The notes under the pieces: model-generated | What the model saw: the letters and a program-made list of their open reading frames with translations, nothing else | Databases searched by the model: none | Told to the model about the DNA's origin: nothing | Shown: positions 57,780 through 64,000 of the stretch, one piece after another | Position numbering within the stretch: position 1 is the stretch's first letter | Layout: each line of letters begins with the position of its first letter | Made by a program: the position numbers and the translations under genes | Source of the DNA: Hypomesus transpacificus | Lineage: Eukaryota; Chordata; Actinopteri; Osmeriformes; Osmeridae | Assembly: GCF_021917145.1 (NCBI RefSeq) | Contig: NC_061073.1 | Coordinates: 9,971,211 to 10,035,210 of the forward strand | Length of the DNA: 64,000 nt | Direction: 5' to 3'

Positions 57780-60700
57780 TTAAGGAGCAGCGAACCCTCT
57801 TGCTGTTCTGTTAAAGTCTTTTGGTTCCTCTTCTTTGTTTTTGCGACCTATCAAAGCCATCTCAAACACGGTTGAAATTTTCGTCAGTGGCCTGGATGCT
57901 GCCTCCCTCAGCCGCTTGGCGTCAAACCTCGGGCTGAACAGGAGCACGGGAAGACGATGGGCAAATGCTGGGACTTCTTTAGCTACATCCTTTAAATCCT
58001 CTTTCTCATCCCCACTTTTGCTAGCTTCGATCTGCTGCATGATGTTCTCTTTGGTGGAGAACATTTGGAACAGGACAGCATCCCACATCTGAATGGTTTT
58101 GGGCTTCGGTGGTTCGCTCTCGTCTCCATCGTTGCTCCCCGACTTCTCACTCGCCTTCACGGCCGTCTTATCCTCATCTTTAGTTTCACTTATCTTGGGT
58201 CCATCTTCCTTCTTGGCTTCACTTTGACACTCTGTCTCTGGAAACTTTGGCTCCTCCACCTCCACCACCATATGCTTCTTGAGGCGCGACCAACCACTGA
58301 GTTTCGATTTCATGCCCTTTGGTTTTTTAATAACTTTAAGAAGAGGTTCTGCTGCTGGCAAATCATTGCCGGTGTCTTTCGTCTCTGAGGCTGATGAAGG
58401 AGGTGTGGAGGGAACAAGGGTGGGAACAGGTTTGACCTTGTCCTGATTTGTGTCCATCTGTTTGATCGGCATCGGACTCTCAGTAACAGCCTTTGGAGTA
58501 GCTGAGTCTTTCTCAATGGGAGTTGAAGTGGTTGACACGGTTTCTACCATTTTTGTGCTGTCAATTTGTTTGATGGGTGCTTTGATCTTGGGTGGCTCTT
58601 TAGTGTCTACTGATTGTTGACTGATTTTTGTGACAGTACCATGTACTTTTTCTGCGGTTTGCTTTGCATCTTTGGCAAGAGGTGCTTTGTTGCTGTCAGA
58701 GTTGATGTTTGCAGGAGGAAGTATGGGTGGTTTGACGCCAGTGATAGGTGTCTTTGGCTTTGGGGCATCAGGTACTGGGCTTTGCTCTGTCTTCTTTGCT
58801 GGTGTTTTAATCCCTATTTTAGTTTCTGGAGCACTAACCTTTGGTGTCTCCTGTAAAACAGGTTGGACTCTTGGTGTCTCTGCAATCTGAGGTTCATGTG
58901 AAGAAACAGTTGTGGCATCTGAAGCTTGGGAAACAACTATAGTTGGAACCATTATAGCTGGAGTGGGTGTCACTTCCTGTTTCAAAATGGTTTTGTCCTC
59001 TTTGTGGGTTTCTTCAACCAGAGGTTGTGTTTTCCCGACTGTCTCCTGCTGAGCTGTGTTCGATTCTTCCGATGCATGTGCTGTGTTTTTAGATTCTTCC
59101 TGTGTTGGTGTCTTAGACCGAGACAACCCAAATGAGGGTGTGTAACTTTGGATTCCTCCATGTGCAACATATTCAGCAGGAGTCAATCCATAATATGTTG
59201 ACTTTGGTTGGTGGGCTACGTGGGTTGGTGTTTTGGGCCTTTGAAATGCTGAAGGTGAGACTTGCGGTGACGTTCCATAAATAAGAGTCTTTGGTCTCTG
59301 ATTTCTGAGTGACTGAATTGGAGGCCTGGCAGGCTCATAGGTGAGGGTTTTGGGCGTCTGAGTTGCAGGAGTGGGAGGTTTTGGCCCTTCATACAAGGGA
59401 GTTTTAGGCCTCTGATATCCATAGGTTGGTGTCACATGAGACTCATATGAAGGGGTCCTAGGTCTTTGATACCCATATGAGGTTGTTGTTGGTTTTGGTG
59501 AAACATTTGTCGGAGTCTTGGGTCTCTGATGGCCCAGTGGAGCTGTGGGGGTCTTGGGTCTCTGATGGCCCAGTGGAGCCGTGGGGGTCTTGGGTCTCTG
59601 ATGGCCAAGTGGAGCTGTGGGGGTCTTTGGTCTTGTGGACTTGACTACTTCTATAGTCTCTGGTCTGGGAGCATCTGGTTTAGAAACATTTTCATGTAAA
59701 CTAATCACTCCATTTGGTGTAGCTGCATTTTTAGCATTCACTAGCTCATTTGATTGTTCGGTCTCTGTTGCTGGAGATGTTGGAGAGACCGGGGAAGGTG
59801 ATTTTGATCTCTGTGTCTCTGTAGTAATTGGTGAGACAGCAAATAGAAGTGGATTGGGTCGTGATATTTCAAAAACAGGTGTTTTGGAACGAGTGACATG
59901 ATAGGATGGAGTCTTTGGACGGCCAGAAGACGTTCTTGATAATGAAGAATCATAAGTTGGAGTCTTAGGCCTTAAGATTTCTGATGTTGGAGTTAGACCT
60001 CTCTTCACATCCGATGTTGGTGTCAAACTTCGTTTTATTTCTGATGTAGGAGTTAAAGCTCTTTTGACTTCTGATGTAGGAGTTAAAGCTCTTTTTATTT
60101 CTGATGTAGGAGTTAAAGCTCTTTTTATTTCTGATGTAGGAGTTAAAGCTCTTTTTATTTCTGATGTAGGAGTTAAAGCTCTTTTGACTTCTGATGTAGG
60201 AGTTAAAGCTCTTTTTATTTCTGATGTAGGAGTTAAAGCTCTTTTGACTTCTGATGTAGGAGTTAAAGCTCTTTTGACTTCTGATGTAGGAGTCAAACCT
60301 CTCTTCACCTCCAATGTTGGTGTCACAGTTCTTTTGACTTGAGACGTAGGAGTTAGACCTCTCTTCACATCTAATGTTGGTGTAACACTTCTTTTGATTT
60401 CTGATGTGTTAGTTAAAACTCTTTTGACTTCTGATGTAGGTGTCAGACCTCTTCTTAATTCTGATGTAGGAGTTCTTCTTTGTGTTGTTGTGCCTCCAAT
60501 TGCAGATAATCCAGTAGAATCATGCAGAGGAGTTTTTATGACCTCATATGTATTTGCAGTATACATCTGAATCTGAGGAACCTCAAACATGGGTTTGGGT
60601 GATCTAGAAAGCGACGCTTTAAATGTCGGACGTGGACTCCTAGGCTTCATCAGCGGGCTTATCACAGTAGTAGGTCTTATGATCGTGTGTGAAACTGTCT

Positions 60701-61265
60701 CAACAACTGGAATGGGAGCTGGTATTCTCATTTCAACAGTTGGCATTGTTATTTTAGACACAGAGGAAGTTGGCCCAGGTGTCAGTGTTGTCACTGCCTG
60801 AGTGACTGACCCTGGCACCACCGGGAGCCCAGCGTGCGGGGGCGGAGGGCTGTAGAAGTACGGAGGGTGCACGTTGGCTGGAGGAGAGAAGGGCTGTGGG
60901 GAGAACAAGGCTCTTCTGCCGTATGAAATTCCCCGTTGCTGAGGATAGGGAGACGACACATGCTGATAGAGTGGTCTGACGCTGAACCTGGGCGGCTGCG
61001 AGGCATATGAAGGGGTCTCTGGGGTTTTGGGAGGAGTGGAGTGGTCGCTGTGCTCTAGGTCGGCACTCGCTTCGTTCACAGGAGACAGACTTGAGCGGAA
61101 AGGAGCTGGTGTCTGTATGGTCTGAGGTGCTGCCTTTTTCTTGGCGGATTTCTTGAGTAGTTTCTGAAGCCGGGCGTTATCTTTGCCAGGCTTGGGCAGC
61201 AGGGCTGGAGGGTACTGCTGGGCAAGCAGGGCTGGCTGGGTAACGCTGCTGTAACTGACAGCCAT
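57780..61265 (-). CDS. prr33: Proline-rich protein 33-like, single large coding exon, 1161 aa
   Basis: Function poorly known; the gene is identified by its place next to lsp1 and by its proline-rich, low-complexity make-up. Start ATG at 61265-61263 (MAVSYSSVTQPALLAQQYPP). The frame stays open 11 codons further upstream, but an acceptor (TTCTTCACAG|GGG) puts the exon start at 61278, so MAV is the first codon. Layout: basic RLQKLLKKSAKKK near residue 33; proline-rich residues 60-250; 17 repeats of a 10-residue unit (ALTPTSEVKR) at about 262-432; RPKTPT-type motifs to about 720; acidic/lysine-rich low-complexity middle; and a conserved-looking C-terminal part (about 1050-1161) with PKTIQMWDAVLFQMFSTKEN, FAHRLPVLLFSPRFDAKRLR and PLTKISTVFEMALIGRK. 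No transmembrane segment or signal peptide. Convergent with lsp1. The name is less certain than the gene. Confidence 0.8.
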   Translation of the reverse strand: MAVSYSSVTQPALLAQQYPPALLPKPGKDNARLQKLLKKSAKKKAAPQTIQTPAPFRSSLSPVNEASADLEHSDHSTPPKTPETPSYASQPPRFSVRPLYQHVSSPYPQQRGISYGRRALFSPQPFSPPANVHPPYFYSPPPPHAGLPVVPGSVTQAVTTLTPGPTSSVSKITMPTVEMRIPAPIPVVETVSHTIIRPTTVISPLMKPRSPRPTFKASLSRSPKPMFEVPQIQMYTANTYEVIKTPLHDSTGLSAIGGTTTQRRTPTSELRRGLTPTSEVKRVLTNTSEIKRSVTPTLDVKRGLTPTSQVKRTVTPTLEVKRGLTPTSEVKRALTPTSEVKRALTPTSEIKRALTPTSEVKRALTPTSEIKRALTPTSEIKRALTPTSEIKRALTPTSEVKRALTPTSEIKRSLTPTSDVKRGLTPTSEILRPKTPTYDSSLSRTSSGRPKTPSYHVTRSKTPVFEISRPNPLLFAVSPITTETQRSKSPSPVSPTSPATETEQSNELVNAKNAATPNGVISLHENVSKPDAPRPETIEVVKSTRPKTPTAPLGHQRPKTPTAPLGHQRPKTPTAPLGHQRPKTPTNVSPKPTTTSYGYQRPRTPSYESHVTPTYGYQRPKTPLYEGPKPPTPATQTPKTLTYEPARPPIQSLRNQRPKTLIYGTSPQVSPSAFQRPKTPTHVAHQPKSTYYGLTPAEYVAHGGIQSYTPSFGLSRSKTPTQEESKNTAHASEESNTAQQETVGKTQPLVEETHKEDKTILKQEVTPTPAIMVPTIVVSQASDATTVSSHEPQIAETPRVQPVLQETPKVSAPETKIGIKTPAKKTEQSPVPDAPKPKTPITGVKPPILPPANINSDSNKAPLAKDAKQTAEKVHGTVTKISQQSVDTKEPPKIKAPIKQIDSTKMVETVSTTSTPIEKDSATPKAVTESPMPIKQMDTNQDKVKPVPTLVPSTPPSSASETKDTGNDLPAAEPLLKVIKKPKGMKSKLSGWSRLKKHMVVEVEEPKFPETECQSEAKKEDGPKISETKDEDKTAVKASEKSGSNDGDESEPPKPKTIQMWDAVLFQMFSTKENIMQQIEASKSGDEKEDLKDVAKEVPAFAHRLPVLLFSPRFDAKRLREAASRPLTKISTVFEMALIGRKNKEEEPKDFNRTARGFAAP
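59975..60485 (-). repeat. In-frame 30-bp coding repeat x 17 in prr33
   Basis: Seventeen 10-residue units of consensus xLTPTSEVKR. The outer units have diverged (VTPTLDVKR, LTNTSEIKR, TPTSELRR), while about nine central units are almost identical at DNA level and differ mainly V/I (SEVKR / SEIKR). This is the pattern expected from ongoing central homogenisation. Confidence 0.95.
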
Positions 61266-61584
61266 GACAAAACAACCCCTGTGAAGAACAGAAAACACAG
61301 AGTGAGGCCAGGATCTCTGGGAAGGGCCCTTCTTCTAGCATCAAAGTTCCAGCATTTCTAAACCTTCATTTCCACACACCCCACTAAAAAGTAGCTTTTA
61401 CTTAGCAAAGGCCTCTGGTTATTAAAACATCAAGCTAATGTTTACCTCTCTTTTCCCAGACCTGTGTCAAGGTGACTATTGAAATGAACGTCACAGTGCC
61501 AAAGACCAACAGCTCGTCAACAACACCTTGTCAGCCGCTGTACGAAGACGGCTAGCAGTAGCACTTGCTGTGACAAGAACACTT

Positions 61585-61625
61585 CTTACCAGCTTCAGTA
61601 ACTTGCTGTTGCTTTTTTTTGTTTA
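61585..61625 (-). other. Possible 5' non-coding exon of prr33
   Basis: On the - strand, CAACAGCAAGTTACTGAAGCTG is followed by a good donor gtaagaagtg (exon end at 61590). It lies 300 bases upstream of the coding exon acceptor at 61279. A second strong donor on the same strand, CTCTGTACCTG|gtaagttc, lies at about 63593 and is an alternative. Neither is confirmed. Confidence 0.35.
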
Positions 61626-62557
61626 CTTTAGAGAACTTCCCATATTGATGGTTGTGACTTTGTTTTTGTATGACGTAACTTGAATATGTTAAAGCAAACT
61701 TCCCACCTGATTATGTAATGTCATCCTGCAAATATTTAGTATTGGGATATGATGATGTGTAAATGAATGTGATTTATTTTACTTTTTTCTTAATTTGTTT
61801 TTTTACTTTTGGTTCCCGCTCAGTTTACTGTGTGTAATTCTACAGTAATTAGGAAATATGTTTGCATTAGAAAAAAGAAATCATAAAATCAATTCATTCA
61901 ACTCGTTCTTTTCCAGGATACAAATGCAAACTGTCAAATGAGCAGGACACTGGCCAACCCTATGAGCCTCTGACAGTACTGTTTCTCCATGTTGACCTGT
62001 CTTCTTTACTTACAGATTTGAAAGAGACAGTATAGCAAGATATCAGTCCTCGTTTATAACAACCTATTGGTTGTATAAAATGATAGTTTAATTTGAATTT
62101 CTTTTAATCTTACATTAAAAAATACTTCTGTTCACGCCTATGCTTTCTCACACATACCTCCACATCCACTGACCTTACAAGCTGACCTTAAACCACACAA
62201 GCCTTACAAACCACAGCTAGGGCTTCACCCTGGGGGACATCGCATTATTTATGTCTTCTTTGCCATTTGCCAATTCCATTATCGTCCGTAATTTGTGTAC
62301 TATTCTTTATTCTTAGATGAAATAAAAACATTTTATACTTTACTTGGCTCAGCAATGCCCTTGGAGCGATGTCATGTTTGTGGTATGTGTTTCATTAGCA
62401 ATGCAGAGTGAATGCTGTAGATGTAGAGAAGGAGGCCGGTCAATTTCAACACAGCCAGCAATTAAGGCCCACAGCTGATCCTGGAAGTTTCCTCGGCCTA
62501 ATTTAGGCTGAAAGCAGAGAAGAGGCCCGCTTGTCACCTGCTCCCTTCTCTTCTAAG
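61626..62557. other. Upstream region of prr33
   Basis: AT-rich, without a supported exon. TTTACTTTTTTCTTAATTTG and similar T-runs; nothing further recognised. Confidence 0.4.
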
Positions 62558-63020
62558 GCTAGGTCCAGAACACACTAGGTTCTATGCATGCTAGGGTCAG
62601 AACATGCTAGGTCCAGAACACACTAGGTCCAGAACATACTAGGTCCAGAACACGCTAGGTCCAGAACATGCTAGGTCCAAAACATGCTAGGTTCAGAACA
62701 CAGTGGGTCCAGAACATGCTAGGTTCAGAACACGCCAATCCCAGAACATGCTAGGTTCAGAACATGCTAGGTCCAAAACATGTTAGGTTCAGAACATGCC
62801 AAGTTTGGAACATGCTAGTTCCAGAACATGTTAGGTCTAGAGCATACTGGTTCCAGAACATGCCAGTTCCAGAACATGCTAGGTCCAGAACATGCTAGGT
62901 TCTATGCATGCTAGGGTCAGAACATGCTAAGTCCAGTACACACTAGTTCCAGAACATTCTAGGTCCAGTACACACTAGGTCCAGAACACGCCAGGTCCAA
63001 TGCATACTACGTCCTGACCA
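62558..63020. repeat. Degenerate short tandem repeat (GGTCCAGAACATGCTA), about 15-16 bp
   Basis: About 28 imperfect copies of CTAGGTCCAGAACATG with variants AACACAC, AACACGC, GTTCAGAACATG. Each contains AGAACA, and many contain GAACATGCTA or GAACATGCCA. Confidence 0.88.
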
Positions 63021-64000
63021 TGTTTGGTGCAGCTAAGACCAATCGCAAAGAAGATTTCGATTTACAGAACCCGTTAGTATGTGGGAACTTGAGTAAAATA
63101 TAATTGCAACGTCACCATCCATTGTGATTTGACTACCAATGACATTAAAATGACAGAATCACATCTACAGTCTGCACATTACTTAATATGACACCCCAAA
63201 TGACATTTACTTGCATATATTATGGGTTACAAAAGTGGCAGCAGAAATGCTTTTCAGCTGTCACCCAGGCTGAGCAGTAGGCCAGCCATGGCCCAGCTGA
63301 GAGACACCAACGTTCTACATGAACAGACTGAACTTGTTGCCTGACACATGAGAGGGAGGTCATCCTTTTAAGGCTGGGGTAGGTTTGGTATTTGGAACAC
63401 CTCCAAGATGCAAGTTCAAAAGAGGAAAGAGTAATAATAGCCAAGCTATAAAACCAAGCATCTCACAAAGGCCTCCTGGTGTCTACCTTAAGTAAAAGAA
63501 TTCTGGCCCCCCTCCAGAAAAAACACTGACGTGCAATACCATTATGAGTTTACACAGAATAATGCTTGTTAACACCTATTTGAGAACTTACCAGGTACAG
63601 AGCTTATTATAGATGGCAAACACTCCAGACTGTGTCCCCTTCAAGAGCAGAAAAAAACACATACGTTAAAGAACGTTTCGAACATTGCATCGGAAAGGAG
63701 ATAGCTTGTCATATGCGTTCATGCATATTTGCAATCAAGACATTGTCCTGAACCTTGTATAATCTCACATTATCCTGGATTGCAACACCCACCAGTGCAT
63801 GCCTTCAAGTCACCGGCAACAAACAATATCCAGCCTGTTTCCCAATTTGACGGTGGTCAGTATTGCATTGAAACTCTCTTAGCTCTCCAGAGACTGGTAG
63901 CTTTACAAAAAAGCCACAGTCTGCTTAGAGGCCAAGCTCAAACGGTTGTTTCAGGGTTGCCCCCTGACAATAAACAAACAGGCCTCTACAGTGCAAAAAG
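63021..64000. other. Right end of window, no supported coding exon
   Basis: I see no exon of the expected next gene in the block (fast troponin T, tnnt3). The strong minus-strand donor near 63593 hints at a transcript, but no reading frame can be attached. Confidence 0.35.

Noticed and set aside
61266..61298. Upstream start for prr33 adding MFSVLHRGCFV
   Set aside because: These codons span a splice acceptor (TTCTTCACAG) at 61279-61288 on the - strand, so part of them is intronic.

Overview
This window is vertebrate nuclear DNA, almost certainly from a teleost fish. It has small split genes with GT-AG introns, AATAAA signals, tRNA-derived SINEs ending in the TTTACATTTA-type tail common in fish, and abundant minisatellites. 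The gene order (a fast-muscle troponin I array, then lsp1, then prr33) matches the vertebrate TNNI2-LSP1-PRR33-TNNT3 block, human 11p15.5. The species cannot be named from sequence alone.

Left third (1-24 kb): a head-to-tail array of five fast skeletal troponin I (tnni2-type) genes on the + strand. Copies at 318-2080 (A), 5518-6667 (B), 17656-19765 (D) and 22865-23884 (E) have intact exon sets encoding 172, 178, 171 and 171 residues. The copy at 10981-12345 (C) is a clear pseudogene: lost start codon, in-frame stops, a 20-base deletion, damaged splice sites and a minisatellite grown inside exon 4. Decayed extra last exons lie downstream of A (2270-2360) and D (19899-19981). Promoter/exon-1 modules sharing an inverted CCAAT box and a CCATAAA box lie before B (about 3.6 kb), D (about 16.1 kb) and E (about 21.55 kb).

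Most striking is gene D, where two 3' splice sites have been amplified into tandem arrays. Eleven 29-bp copies of the intron 1 acceptor end exactly at exon 2 (17312-17630). Sixteen 33-bp copies spanning the intron 4 acceptor and the first bases of exon 5 end exactly at exon 5 (18674-19201). Every upstream acceptor of the second array would bring a stop codon into frame.

Middle (24-36 kb): no convincing gene. It is dominated by minisatellites, simple repeats, one large interspersed element and SINE copies.

Right (36-61 kb): lsp1 (+ strand, 12 coding exons over 20 kb, 597 residues) retains extensive caldesmon-like sequence. It has one GC-AG intron, which also contains a pyrimidine tract of about 620 bp. 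prr33 (- strand, one large coding exon, 1161 residues) converges on lsp1 and carries 17 copies of a 10-residue repeat. The last 2.7 kb holds a possible 5' non-coding exon of prr33 and a degenerate 15-bp-type repeat.

Troponin I is the inhibitory subunit of the thin-filament troponin complex. LSP1 is an F-actin-binding protein. PRR33 is poorly characterised. The region is therefore a muscle/actin gene block with an unusual density of tandem repeats.
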